Source: Tepidicaulis sp002389665 (lineage in GTDB: Bacteria > Pseudomonadota > Alphaproteobacteria > Parvibaculales > Parvibaculaceae). From it: a DNA stretch of 64,000 bases. Shown here in pieces: positions 33,235 to 41,903 of this stretch. The DNA is taken from contig NZ_OZ244942.1 of the NCBI RefSeq assembly GCF_965222285.1, positions 1,736,001 through 1,800,000 on the forward strand, given 5' to 3'. Under the pieces are notes generated by a model. It did no database searches. It was given only the letters and a program-made list of their open reading frames with translations, and was not told where the DNA came from. The position numbers were made by a program, and so were the translations under genes. The first letter of the stretch is position 1; the number at the start of each line of letters is the position of its first letter.

Positions 33235-33702
33235 TCACCGCCCGCCCAGCAAGCCGAGCTTGCCTTTGAGTTCGATCATGTCGAGGCAGGCCGCAGCCGC
33301 GCCGCCGCCTTTGTTCTTCTTATCCACCTTGGCACGGGCCCAGGCCTGATCGCCGTTTTCCACGGTCTGGATACCGTTGCCGAGCGCCAGCGAATGCTCG
33401 ATGGTCAGGTCCATCAGCGCGCGCGCGCTTTCATTGCACACCGTGTCGTAATGGGTGGTTTCGCCGCGGATCACGCAGCCAAGCGCCACGAAGCCGTCGA
33501 AAGGTTTTTCGATTACCCGGCGCGACATGGCATCGAGCGCGAATTTGACCGCGCCCGGCACTTCCAGAACGCCCGGCACCGCGATGCGCTCATAAGTGCC
33601 GCCGCGCTTTTCGATCTCGGCAATCGCCCCGCGCGCAAGCTCGTCGGTAATGTCCTCATAGAAACGGGCTTCGACGATGAGGATGTGGGAAGACTTGCTC
33701 AC
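33235..33702 (-). CDS. ribH: 6,7-dimethyl-8-ribityllumazine synthase
   Basis: RibH condenses the RibD product with 3,4-dihydroxy-2-butanone-4-phosphate in the penultimate step of riboflavin synthesis. The 155-residue protein has ILIVEARFYEDITDELARGAI, VPGVLEVPGAVKFAL, FVALGCVIRGETTHYDTVCNE (catalytic His region) and IQTVENGDQAWARA. The start overlaps the stop of ribBA by 4 bases, so translation is probably coupled. Confidence 0.97.
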   Translation of the reverse strand: MSKSSHILIVEARFYEDITDELARGAIAEIEKRGGTYERIAVPGVLEVPGAVKFALDAMSRRVIEKPFDGFVALGCVIRGETTHYDTVCNESARALMDLTIEHSLALGNGIQTVENGDQAWARAKVDKKNKGGGAAAACLDMIELKGKLGLLGGR

Positions 33703-34871
33703 GATGTGGCCTCGGCTTTGCTTTTGGAGGATTTTTCAAGGCGCGGATTATCGGTGATCGGCTCCTGCCCGACAATATGAAGATCGTAGCCGTCCAGGCC
33801 GACAACCTGGCGCGTCGTGTCGGAGAGCAGCACCATGTTGTGAATGCCGAGATCGAGCAGGATCTGCGCACCCACCCCATATTCGCGCAAGCGGCGCGGC
33901 ATGGACTGGCCGTTATCATCGCCCTTATGCAGCAGCATGTCTGAGACGACGGTCGCCGTCGTATCGCGGATAAGCACGATCACGCCGCGCCCTTCTTCCT
34001 CGATGATGCGCATGGAGTTCTGCAGAAGGTCCGAACGTCCGCCATGGGTATTGAGCTTGCCTTCCGCGCCCAGCATGTCGTCGAAGACATTGATCGCATG
34101 CATACGCACCAAGACGGGTTCCGGCGTCGAGATATCGCCCTTCACCAGTGCGATATGCTCGGCATATTCCACGGTGTTGAGATAGACCTTGAGATCGAAC
34201 TTGCCGCCATAGCGCGTGTCGATTTCCGTCTCAATGGCCCGGTGAATGAGATTGTCGTGCTTGCGCCGGTAGGCGATGAGATCGGCGATCGTCGCGATCT
34301 TCAGCCCGTGCAACTGCGCGAACTGCACGAGATCGGGCAGCCGCGCCATGGTGCCGTCTTCATTCATGATCTCACAAATCACGCCCGCCGGATAAAGCCC
34401 GGCCAGACGGGAAATATCGACCGCCGCTTCAGTATGCCCGGCACGCACCAGCACACCGCCGTCACGGGCGACCAGCGGGAAGACGTGGCCCGGCGAAACA
34501 ATATCGCGCTCTGCCTTCGTCGGATCGATGGCGACGGAAATCGTGCGCGCGCGGTCATGGGCGGAAATGCCGGTCGTGATCCCCTCGCGCGCCTCGATAG
34601 AAACGGTGAAAGCCGTTTGGTGGCGCGACTGGTTGGTGTTCGACATCAGCTGCAGATTGAGCTGCTTGGCCCGCTCGCCGGTCATGGAAAGACAGATCAG
34701 GCCGCGGCCGTATTTCGCCATGAAGTTGACCGCCTCGGGCGTCGCCATCTGCGCGGGGATGACGAGATCGCCCTCGTTTTCCCGGTCCTCGGCGTCCACC
34801 AGAATGAACATTTTGCCATTCCGCGCGTCTTCGATGACGTCTTCGATGGGCGATAGAAATTCCTTATACAC
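33699..34871 (-). CDS. ribBA: RibBA: DHBP synthase with degenerate GTP cyclohydrolase II-like domain
   Basis: The N-terminal half (about 1-205) is an intact 3,4-dihydroxy-2-butanone-4-phosphate synthase: DAEDRENEGD at 27-36, then ICLSMTGERAKQL, THRQTAFT-like SRHQTAFTVS, ARTI-VAIDP and AGHTEAAVD. The C-terminal half has the length and outline of GTP cyclohydrolase II (VLVRMHAINVFDDML from 253), but the motif should supply three zinc-binding cysteines and residues 212-390 contain no cysteine at all. This half is therefore probably not a cyclohydrolase, and a separate ribA is expected elsewhere. The gene lies between ribE and ribH in one compact operon. Confidence 0.95.
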   Translation of the reverse strand: MYKEFLSPIEDVIEDARNGKMFILVDAEDRENEGDLVIPAQMATPEAVNFMAKYGRGLICLSMTGERAKQLNLQLMSNTNQSRHQTAFTVSIEAREGITTGISAHDRARTISVAIDPTKAERDIVSPGHVFPLVARDGGVLVRAGHTEAAVDISRLAGLYPAGVICEIMNEDGTMARLPDLVQFAQLHGLKIATIADLIAYRRKHDNLIHRAIETEIDTRYGGKFDLKVYLNTVEYAEHIALVKGDISTPEPVLVRMHAINVFDDMLGAEGKLNTHGGRSDLLQNSMRIIEEEGRGVIVLIRDTTATVVSDMLLHKGDDNGQSMPRRLREYGVGAQILLDLGIHNMVLLSDTTRQVVGLDGYDLHIVGQEPITDNPRLEKSSKSKAEATS

Positions 34872-34876
34872 AGATC

Positions 34877-35476
34877 TTAGTCCTCTTGCCTTAGGCGGGC
34901 GACATAGCGGGCCAGCATATCAATTTCAAGATTAACTGCATCCCCCGCCTTTGCGGTGCCCCAGGTGGTCACGGCCTGGGTGTGGGGAATGATGTTGACG
35001 CCGAAACGGTTGCCGTCCACCTCGTTCACGGTCAGCGAGGTGCCGTTCAGGGTGACGGAGCCTTTTTCGGCAATGAATTTTTTCAAATCTTCCGGCGCCT
35101 CGAAGGTAAAGCGCATGGAATCTCCTTCCGGGCGGATATCGAGAATTTTGCCGACGCCGTCCACATGGCCCGAAACGATATGCCCGCCAAGCTCGTCGCC
35201 GACCTTCAGCGCGCGCTCCAGATTGATGCGCTGGCCTTCTTTCCAGGTGCCGAGCGCCGTGCAGTCCAGCGTCTCTTGCGAGGCTTCGACGGAGAACCAG
35301 TTCTGCCCGTTTTCCGTGCCGCGCTCGACCACGGTCAGGCACGCCCCGTCGCAGGCGATGGAGGCGCCAAGCTCGATGCCGGCGGCGTCATATGCCGTTT
35401 CGATGACAAGGCGCGTGTCGCCCGTCTTTTCCATCGACCGCAGCCGCCCGATATCCGTAATGATGCCTGTAAACAT
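34877..35476 (-). CDS. ribE: Riboflavin synthase, alpha subunit
   Basis: RibE dismutates two lumazine molecules to riboflavin. The 199-residue protein has two lumazine-binding repeats: MFTGIITDIGRLRSMEKTGDT with IACDGACLTV in the first, and HIVSGHVDGVGKILDI with VTLNGTSLTVNEVDGNRFGVNIIPHT in the second. The ATG at 35476 begins the invariant MFTGII; the longer frame upstream is the antisense-like shadow of ribD. It starts 2 bases after ribD ends. Confidence 0.97.
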   Translation of the reverse strand: MFTGIITDIGRLRSMEKTGDTRLVIETAYDAAGIELGASIACDGACLTVVERGTENGQNWFSVEASQETLDCTALGTWKEGQRINLERALKVGDELGGHIVSGHVDGVGKILDIRPEGDSMRFTFEAPEDLKKFIAEKGSVTLNGTSLTVNEVDGNRFGVNIIPHTQAVTTWGTAKAGDAVNLEIDMLARYVARLRQED

Positions 35477-35478
35477 GC

Positions 35479-36597
35479 CTACTCCTGCCGGCGGAAACTG
35501 AAGCGCTGCAGCGAATCCTCGCCCAGCGCCAATACCTGGCGCCGCTCCAGCACCGGTGCCTCTTCCATCTTCTGCACGCCGAGCGCCGCCAAGGCGGGAT
35601 AGCCGTCCCCGCCAATGAGCTTGGGCGCCTGAAACCAATCGATCCGGTCCACAAGCCCGGCCTGCACCAGCGAAGAAGCAAGCCGCGAGCCGCCTTCCAC
35701 CATGAGCCGGGTAATGCCCCGCGCGCCGATTTCCTGCAAAGCGGCTTTCATATCCATGAGCCCGCCCTGCCCCCGCGGCACCTCGATAATGTCCGCTCCG
35801 CAATCGAGAAAGGCCGCGCGCCGGTCTTCGTCCCCGTCCGGCAGCGTCAAAATCCAGAGCGGTACTTTGGCGGCGCTCTGCACCAGCTTCGAGGTGAGCT
35901 GCATGCGCAGCCGCCCGTCGGCGACGATGCGCACCGGCGAATGCTGGCCGAGCCCCGGCAGCCGGCAGGTCAGCGTCGGATCGTCGACGATCGCCGTCGC
36001 GCTGCCGATCATGATGGCATCGGCTTCCGCGCGCATCAGGTGGCCGCGGTTGCGCGCCGCCTCGCCCGTGATCCACTGGCTCTCGCCGCTATGAGTAGCG
36101 GTGCGCCCATCAAGCGAGCTGGCAAGTTTCAGCATCACCAGCGGGCGGCCTTCGCGCACTTTCAGAATGAAACCTTCATTGAGGTGGTAGGCGTCTTCTT
36201 CCAGAACGCCCTCCACCACCTCGATCCCGGCTTTGCGGAGCATCTCGTGCCCCTTGCCGGAAACGCGCGGATCAGGGTCCGTCATGGCGCTGACGACGCG
36301 GGTCACGCCCGCCTCGATCAAGGCTTCGGCGCAAGGCGGCGTCTTACCGTGATGGGCACAGGGCTCGAGCGTCACATAGGCCGTTGCGCCTTTCGCCTTG
36401 CCGCCGAGTTTGTTCAGCGCATGGACTTCCGCATGGGGCCGCCCGCTCGGCTGCGTCCAGCCGCGCGCGATAATGCGCCCGCTTTCCGGCGCCACCAGCA
36501 CACAGCCGACCGCCGGGTTGGGCGCCACACGGCCCAGGCCCCGCTGCGCCAGATGCAGCGCCAGCTTCATATATCTGATGTCGTCCGGCCCGCTCAT
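35479..36597 (-). CDS. ribD: Bifunctional riboflavin biosynthesis deaminase/reductase RibD
   Basis: RibD deaminates and then reduces the pyrimidine intermediate of riboflavin synthesis. The N-terminal deaminase domain carries the zinc site HAEVHAL (H55, E57) and PCAHHGKTPPC (79-89). The reductase domain (from about 150) includes RPLVMLKLASSLDGRTA, GEAARNRGHLMRAEADAIMIGSATA and MVEGGSRLASSLV. The 372-residue length is typical. It is the first rib gene after nrdR, 42 bases downstream of it. Confidence 0.97.
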   Translation of the reverse strand: MSGPDDIRYMKLALHLAQRGLGRVAPNPAVGCVLVAPESGRIIARGWTQPSGRPHAEVHALNKLGGKAKGATAYVTLEPCAHHGKTPPCAEALIEAGVTRVVSAMTDPDPRVSGKGHEMLRKAGIEVVEGVLEEDAYHLNEGFILKVREGRPLVMLKLASSLDGRTATHSGESQWITGEAARNRGHLMRAEADAIMIGSATAIVDDPTLTCRLPGLGQHSPVRIVADGRLRMQLTSKLVQSAAKVPLWILTLPDGDEDRRAAFLDCGADIIEVPRGQGGLMDMKAALQEIGARGITRLMVEGGSRLASSLVQAGLVDRIDWFQAPKLIGGDGYPALAALGVQKMEEAPVLERRQVLALGEDSLQRFSFRRQE

Positions 36598-36639
36598 GCC
36601 AATCCTTTGCAGCCTTCTTGCCGAAGGAGCCTTGCCGGA

Positions 36640-37107
36640 TCAGCCTGGAATATCTTCCGGTCCGGAAAGCTCGCCAATAACGTCTTCAAAATCCTTGGCT
36701 TCGCGGAAATCCCGGTAAACGGACGCGAAACGCACATATGCCACATCGTCGAGGGTCCGCAGCCCCTCCATAACCATCTCCCCCAGCACCTGGGAGGGAA
36801 TATCGGATTCCCCCATGCTTTCCAGGCGCCGCACGATCCCGCTCACCATACGCTCGACCCGCTCGGCCTCAACCGGCCTTTTTCGCATGGCGACTTGCAC
36901 CGAGCGCATTAACTTATCCCGGTCGAAGGGAACCCGGCGGCCATTTGTCTTGATGATCGTCAGCTCGCGCAGTTGCACCCGCTCGAACGTGGTAAACCGG
37001 CCGCCGCAAGCCATGCAGGCGCGCCGGCGCCTTATGGCATTATTGTCCTCTGTCGGACGGGAATCCTTCACCTGAGTGTCTTCGTTGCCGCAATAAGGAC
37101 ACCGCAT
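36640..37107 (-). CDS. nrdR: Transcriptional repressor NrdR
   Basis: NrdR represses ribonucleotide reductase genes in response to ATP/dATP. The 155-residue protein has a zinc ribbon (C3, C6, C31, C34 in MRCPYCG and ACMACGG), RFTTFERVQL, and an ATP-cone with VPFDRDKLMRSVQVAMRKRPV. The ATG at 37107 gives the invariant MRCPYCG and follows GGAGGGGAAG; the in-frame TTG six codons upstream is not needed. It sits between glyA and ribD, the usual alphaproteobacterial order. Confidence 0.97.
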   Translation of the reverse strand: MRCPYCGNEDTQVKDSRPTEDNNAIRRRRACMACGGRFTTFERVQLRELTIIKTNGRRVPFDRDKLMRSVQVAMRKRPVEAERVERMVSGIVRRLESMGESDIPSQVLGEMVMEGLRTLDDVAYVRFASVYRDFREAKDFEDVIGELSGPEDIPG

Positions 37108-37179
37108 GGTTTTCTTCCCCTCCAACCGGGCCCGAGCTCGGGCTGAGGCCCGGCCGGCTGCCCCATTTTTCCGCTAGAT

Positions 37180-38481
37180 TCAGTAAATCGGAAACCGCTG
37201 GCAAAGGCCCAGCACGCGCTCGCGCACCGAGGCTTCCACCGCGCCATTGCCCTCATCGCCATTTTCCGAAAGCCCGGTCAGAACCTCGGAAATCAGCTCG
37301 CCTACTTCCCTGAATTCGGCCACACCGAAGCCCCGCGTCGTGCCCGCCGGGGTGCCGAGCCGCACGCCGGAAGTCACCATCGGCTTTTCAGGATCGAAGG
37401 GAATGCCGTTCTTGTTGCAGGTGATATGCGCGCGCTCAAGGGCAGCTTCCGCCACCTTGCCGGTGAGTTTCTTCGGACGCAGATCGACCAGCATCAAATG
37501 CGTGTCCGTGCCGCCGGAAACAATGTCCACACCGTTAGAGGCAAGCGTTCCTGCAAGCGCGCGGGCATTGTCCACCACGGCCTGGGCATAAAGCTTGAAG
37601 GAGGGCTGCAGCGCTTCACCGAAGGCAACGGCCTTGCCTGCGATTACATGCATGAGCGGGCCGCCCTGAATGCCGGGGAAGATCGCCGAATTGATCTTCT
37701 TGCCGAGCTCTTCATTGTTGGAAAGGATCATACCGCCGCGCGGGCCGCGCAGGGTTTTGTGCGTCGTCGTGGTGACGACATCGGCAAAGGGAAGCGGGCT
37801 CGGATGCGCCCCGCCCGCCACGAGACCGGCGAAATGCGCCATATCCACCATGAGATATGCGCCGACGGAATCAGCGATTTCACGGAAAGCCTTGAAGTCG
37901 ATGACGCGCGGATAGGCCGAGCCGCCGGCAATGATGAGCTGCGGCTTGTGCTTCTTCGCGAGCGCTTCCACCTCATCCATGTCGATCAGGTGGTCCTGCT
38001 GGCGCACACCGTACTGAACGGCGTTGAACCATTTGCCGGACTGGTTCGGCGGCGCGCCATGGGTCAGGTGACCGCCAGCAGCGAGGCTCATGCCGAGAAT
38101 CGTATCGCCCGGTTTGATCAGCGCCATCATCGCGCCCTGGTTGGCCTGGGAGCCGGAATTGGGCTGCACGTTCACATAAGCGCAGTCGAAAAGCTTCTTG
38201 GCGCGGTCGATGGCCAGTTGTTCGGCCACATCAACGAACTCACAGCCGCCGTAATAGCGTTTGCCCGGATAACCTTCGGCATATTTGTTGGTCATGATCG
38301 AGCCCTGGGCTTCGAGCACGGCCTGCGAGACGATGTTCTCCGAGGCAATCAGCTCGATCTGCTCGCGCTGCCGGCGCAGCTCCTGCTCGATCGCATCCAG
38401 AATTTCAGGATCCCGCTCCGCAAGACCTTGAGTAAAAAACGCCGTCGTCGCGCTACCGGATGCCGCGTCGCTCACCGCCAT
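37180..38481 (-). CDS. glyA: Serine hydroxymethyltransferase
   Basis: GlyA interconverts serine and glycine with tetrahydrofolate, the main supply of one-carbon units. The 433-residue PLP enzyme has ELIASENIVSQAVLEAQGS, TNKYAEGYPGKRYYGGCE, NVQPNSGSQANQ, and the PLP lysine K242 in VVTTTTHKTLRGPRGG. The ATG at 38481, preceded by AGAGGTC, was chosen over an upstream extension. It heads a leftward run glyA-nrdR-ribD-ribE-ribBA-ribH-nusB-thiL. The 409 bases upstream are shared with the divergent mucR. Confidence 0.97.
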   Translation of the reverse strand: MAVSDAASGSATTAFFTQGLAERDPEILDAIEQELRRQREQIELIASENIVSQAVLEAQGSIMTNKYAEGYPGKRYYGGCEFVDVAEQLAIDRAKKLFDCAYVNVQPNSGSQANQGAMMALIKPGDTILGMSLAAGGHLTHGAPPNQSGKWFNAVQYGVRQQDHLIDMDEVEALAKKHKPQLIIAGGSAYPRVIDFKAFREIADSVGAYLMVDMAHFAGLVAGGAHPSPLPFADVVTTTTHKTLRGPRGGMILSNNEELGKKINSAIFPGIQGGPLMHVIAGKAVAFGEALQPSFKLYAQAVVDNARALAGTLASNGVDIVSGGTDTHLMLVDLRPKKLTGKVAEAALERAHITCNKNGIPFDPEKPMVTSGVRLGTPAGTTRGFGVAEFREVGELISEVLTGLSENGDEGNGAVEASVRERVLGLCQRFPIY

Positions 38482-38890
38482 GATCTGACCTCTTGATACC
38501 AAAGGAAGACGCAAGGGCTCTGCCGGATGATCACTACCATATCTTGTATCTTCCGGGCCCAATATTCTGGCCTCTTAGCATATGCGCCCATATCCGCCAA
38601 GCACACAGGCGAAGACTTAAATTGGGCGCTGCCGGGCCTCAACTGCTTTGCAAAATAGGAAGACATTCCAAGAAAACACAACATTTGTTGTTTGTTTTCT
38701 GTTTCCAACTTTGTAAACAAGCCCTACAGATTAGGGCAATTAACCATAAATTGATCTGACGTTGCTGTATTTAATGACCCGCATGCAATGGAAAATCTGT
38801 CGTTCTACTTGATTTTTCCTTCGTCCTTGTCCATAAATCGCATCCGCTAATGGTAATTAAGTTTATTGACGTGTCGCGCAAGGCCCAAAG
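38482..38890. other. 409-base AT-rich intergenic region between glyA and mucR
   Basis: No gene is supported here. The right half is distinctly AT-rich with many TTG/TTT and TAA runs. MucR/Ros proteins bind AT-rich DNA and commonly repress their own gene, so autoregulatory sites may lie here. Separate promoters for glyA and mucR are expected. I see no terminator or RNA motif. Confidence 0.6.
38809..38837 (+). promoter_or_regulatory. Possible mucR promoter
   Basis: TTGATT (38809-38814) and CATAAA (38832-38837) are spaced by exactly 17 bases, 53 bases before the mucR start, in AT-rich DNA. The match is modest. Confidence 0.35.
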
Positions 38891-39331
38891 ATGACCAGCA
38901 AACCAGACCAACAGGGCATATCGCGGGCTGAAGCTTTGGAGTTGGCATCGGAAATCGTTTCCGCCTATGTCAGCAATAACGCCGTCGCCGCAGCCGAATT
39001 GCCGGCAATGATCAAGACTATGCATGACACGCTGCTGTCGTTAGGCGGCAATCCGGAAATCGGCAAGACGGAGCTCGATCCTGCCGTTCCGGTGAAGAAG
39101 TCGATCACGCCCGAATATCTGATTTGTCTGGAAGACGGAAAGCGCTTGAAAATGCTCAAGCGCTATTTGCGTTCGCGTTACAACATGTCGCCGGAAGAAT
39201 ACCGCGCGCGTTGGAACCTGCCGGCGGATTATCCCATGGTGGCACCAAACTATGCGGCCCAGCGCTCGCAGCTTGCCAAGGAAATCGGTCTCGGCCAGGC
39301 AGCAAACAGCAGCACCCGCCGTAAGCGCTAA
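38891..39331 (+). CDS. mucR: MucR/Ros family transcriptional regulator, zinc ligands mostly lost
   Basis: This 146-residue regulator of the MucR/Ros family, which controls exopolysaccharide, motility and cell-surface genes, has AEALELASEIVSAYVSNN at the N-terminus and the DNA-binding region YLICLEDGKRLKMLKRYL, NMSPEEYRARWNLPADYPMVAPNYAAQRSQLAKEIGLG. Compared with the Ros Cys2-His2 finger, C79 is kept, but the second Cys is D82 and the two His positions are Y92 and R96/Y97. The fold is therefore probably stabilised without zinc, as reported for some rhizobial homologues. It diverges from glyA. Confidence 0.93.
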   Translation: MTSKPDQQGISRAEALELASEIVSAYVSNNAVAAAELPAMIKTMHDTLLSLGGNPEIGKTELDPAVPVKKSITPEYLICLEDGKRLKMLKRYLRSRYNMSPEEYRARWNLPADYPMVAPNYAAQRSQLAKEIGLGQAANSSTRRKR

Positions 39332-39357
39332 GCCAGCCCTCGCCTCTTCTCTAAATT

Positions 39358-39645
39358 CTAAATGAGAATGCCGCCGCCATCGTCTTCGCCGGAAGAAGGC
39401 GTGTCTTTTTTGGCTTTCGCGTCCCGCTCCATCACATAGCGCAGTTTGTTGATCGCGATGCGCTCCAGCTCCGCGTTTGGCGCTTTCGACGATCCGACGA
39501 TGGACACTTCCGTGCCCGTCTGCGCATCGATGGCGCAGACCTTCACAAAGCCGCCCGTGGCGGGAAGAATTTCAATATAGATTTCCCGGCTGTCGCCGGC
39601 CCGCGCGCTATCGCGGCCCTTGCCGCTGCTGCGATCAGGCGGCAC
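39358..39645 (-). CDS. Small conserved protein downstream of hemA (DUF6898-like)
   Basis: This is a 95-residue soluble protein with a compact core: SREIYIEILPATGGFVKVCAIDAQTGTEVSIVGSSKAPNAELERIAINKLRYVMER. The pattern resembles the alphaproteobacterial DUF6898 family found beside hemA. Start and end are polar and low in complexity. It starts at GTG 39645 within the last codons of hemA (11-base overlap), indicating coupled translation. Function is unknown. Confidence 0.72.
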   Translation of the reverse strand: MPPDRSSGKGRDSARAGDSREIYIEILPATGGFVKVCAIDAQTGTEVSIVGSSKAPNAELERIAINKLRYVMERDAKAKKDTPSSGEDDGGGILI

Positions 39646-40846
39646 GCTTCAAATTGCGCTGGGTCCAGACCTTATCCAGCGCATCCACAAGAGCTTCCAT
39701 CATCTCGTCCGTGTGATAAGGCGACGGGGTGAAGCGAAGCCGTTCCGTGCCGCGCGGCACGGTCGGATAATTGATCGGCTGCACATACATGCCGTACGTG
39801 TCGAGCAATTCGTCCGCGACTTCCTTGCACAGGACCGGGTCCCACACCATTACCGGCACGATATGGCTTTCACACATCAGCACCGGCAACCCGCGGTCGG
39901 CAAGCATGCGCTTCAGCTTTGCCGAGCGTTCCTGATGCGCGCCGCGAATATTGTTGTCGCGTTTCAGGTGCCGCACGCTCGCCAGAACGCCTGCCGCAAT
40001 GGTCGGCGCCAGCGACGTGGAAAAGATGAAGCCCGGCGCATAGGAGCGCACCACATCGACAAGCACGGAGCTTGCCGCGATATAGCCGCCCATCACGCCG
40101 AACCCCTTGGCCAGCGTCCCTTCGATAATATCGACTTTGTCGAGCACGCCGTCCCGCTCGGCAACGCCGCCGCCATGACGCCCGTAAAGGCCGACGGCAT
40201 GCACTTCATCGAGATAGGTCAGCGCATTGTATTTGCGGGCGAGATCGCAAATCTCGCCGATCGGCGCAATGTCGCCGTCCATTGAGTAAACGGACTCAAA
40301 CGCGACGATCTTCGCCTGATTGGGGTCAGCCTGAGAAAGCAGCTCTTCCAGATGGCCGAGATCGTTGTGCCGCCAAACCCGCTTCGGCCCCTTGCCGCGC
40401 CGGATACCCTCGATCATCGAGGCATGGTTCATTTCATCTGAAATGATCAGGCAGTCGCCGAAGACTTTTGAGAGTGTCGCCAGCGTCGCGTCATTGGCGT
40501 TGTAGCCGGAGGTGAAAAGCAGCGCGGCTTCTTTCTGGTGCAGCGAAGCCAGCTCTTTTTCCAGTTCGACATGATAATGGGTCGTGCCGGCAATGTTGCG
40601 GGTGCCGCCGGAGCCCGCGCCATGCTTGTCGAGCGCGTCTTTCATCGCATCGAGCACCACCGGGTGCTGGCCCATGCCCAGATAATCGTTCGAGCACCAT
40701 ACGACGATATCGCGCTTGCCCTCATCCGTATGCAGCGTTGCGCGCGGAAACGAGCCGCGATGGCGCAAGAGATCGGCGAACACACGGTAGCGGCCTTCGC
40801 GCTTGACGGTGTTCAGCGCATCGGAGAGCAAGCCCTCATAATCCAT
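39635..40846 (-). CDS. hemA: 5-aminolevulinate synthase
   Basis: This ALA synthase condenses glycine and succinyl-CoA, the Shemin route of tetrapyrrole synthesis characteristic of alphaproteobacteria. The 403-residue PLP enzyme has VVWCSNDYLGMGQHP, HGAGSGGTRNIAGT, FTSGYNAND, YLDEVHAVGLYG and the PLP lysine K247 in EGTLAKGFGVMGG. hemB is also in the window (48379). The 199-base upstream gap contains a GANTC site and a GC-rich hairpin (40971-40987) but no clear FNR box. Confidence 0.97.
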   Translation of the reverse strand: MDYEGLLSDALNTVKREGRYRVFADLLRHRGSFPRATLHTDEGKRDIVVWCSNDYLGMGQHPVVLDAMKDALDKHGAGSGGTRNIAGTTHYHVELEKELASLHQKEAALLFTSGYNANDATLATLSKVFGDCLIISDEMNHASMIEGIRRGKGPKRVWRHNDLGHLEELLSQADPNQAKIVAFESVYSMDGDIAPIGEICDLARKYNALTYLDEVHAVGLYGRHGGGVAERDGVLDKVDIIEGTLAKGFGVMGGYIAASSVLVDVVRSYAPGFIFSTSLAPTIAAGVLASVRHLKRDNNIRGAHQERSAKLKRMLADRGLPVLMCESHIVPVMVWDPVLCKEVADELLDTYGMYVQPINYPTVPRGTERLRFTPSPYHTDEMMEALVDALDKVWTQRNLKRAA

Positions 40847-41045
40847 GACGTCGGTCCTCTATATCGTACTCCGGTCCCGGTCGTTTCCGGCCTGGCCCGC
40901 CGCCTGAGATCAAGTCTCCCGCATCCAGATTGAATGGTGCTTAACGCGGGAAGCCCTCCAAGCGGCAGCCGCGGCCATTAAGGCCGCCGGACCTGAGTCT
41001 GGCCAGCCGCGAATTGTCGCAGCCGGACAGTCACTTAGCTCTTTT

Positions 41046-41819
41046 TTACTCCCATAGGCCCCGCGCTTCCAGAACCGATTTCAGAACCTCCGGCTCGTCC
41101 GTCATCAGCCCGTCCACCCCCATATCGATCAAACGGTGCATTTCCGCCGGTTCATCGATGGTCCAGACATGGATTTGCAGCCCCAGCTCATGGGCGTGAT
41201 CGACCATCCGCCGGTCGATGAGGCGCAAACCGGACTGGTGAACCGGAAGCTGAGCGCAGCCCGCCGCAAAACCGCCGAGCAGGCCCTTGAGCGGCCCCAG
41301 AAAGCTGCCGAGCCGGAGCCGGGTTGCCGCAATCGGCCCCATGCTCGTGCAAAGGCCGGGGCCGAGCGCTGCGCGCATCGCGGCAAGACGCGCATCGGAA
41401 AAGGAGCCTATGCCCACCCGCTCCGTCGCTTTGGCGGCTTTCAGCACCTTGATCAGCGGTTCGACGGCGTTGTCGGCTTTCGGGTCGATATTGATCTTGG
41501 CAGTAGGAAAAGCGGTGAGCAGGTCCGCCATCAGCGGAATGGGCTCCTTGCCTTCCACCTTCGCGCCGCGCACCTCGTCATACGTCATCTCGGCGATGAT
41601 GCCGGTCCTATCCGTCACCCGGTCGAGCCGGTCATCGTGAAAGGCGAGCAGCACGCCGTCCTTCGTCGCATGCACATCCGTCTCAATATAGCGGTAGCCG
41701 AGCGAGATCGCGTGCTCGAAGGCCGGCATGGTATTTTCCGGGTGCACATTCGCACCGCCGCGATGAGCAAAAGCCAGAAGGCCTTTCGACTCAAGATATG
41801 GAAATTTCGCTGGCCGCAT
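41046..41819 (-). CDS. Glycerophosphodiester phosphodiesterase
   Basis: This 257-residue GDPD-family phosphodiesterase would release glycerol-3-phosphate from glycerophosphodiesters. Catalytic signatures are LLAFAHRGGANVHPENTMPAF (HRG and PEN), YIETDVHATKDGVLLAFHDDRLDRVTDRTG (ExD, HD) and INIDPKADNA. The end has HVWTIDEPAEMHRLIDMGVDGLMTDEPEVL. There is no signal peptide, so it is cytoplasmic. The ATG at 41819 follows GGGGAGAGA. Confidence 0.95.
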   Translation of the reverse strand: MRPAKFPYLESKGLLAFAHRGGANVHPENTMPAFEHAISLGYRYIETDVHATKDGVLLAFHDDRLDRVTDRTGIIAEMTYDEVRGAKVEGKEPIPLMADLLTAFPTAKINIDPKADNAVEPLIKVLKAAKATERVGIGSFSDARLAAMRAALGPGLCTSMGPIAATRLRLGSFLGPLKGLLGGFAAGCAQLPVHQSGLRLIDRRMVDHAHELGLQIHVWTIDEPAEMHRLIDMGVDGLMTDEPEVLKSVLEARGLWE

Positions 41820-41903
41820 TTTCTCTCCCCGCCCGACGCTGCCCCAAGCTAGCTTCGGGCCCCCGCCGCGCCAAGTTGGAAATCTCAATTGGCCGGAAAT
41901 AAC

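Noticed and set aside
34877..36076. 399-codon frame extending ribE upstream into ribD
   Set aside because: ribE begins at the invariant MFTGII start; the extension is an out-of-frame reading of ribD.
40971..40987. Hairpin GCGGCC-ATTAA-GGCCGC between the GDPD gene and hemA as a terminator
   Set aside because: No T-run follows on either strand, so terminator function is not supported.
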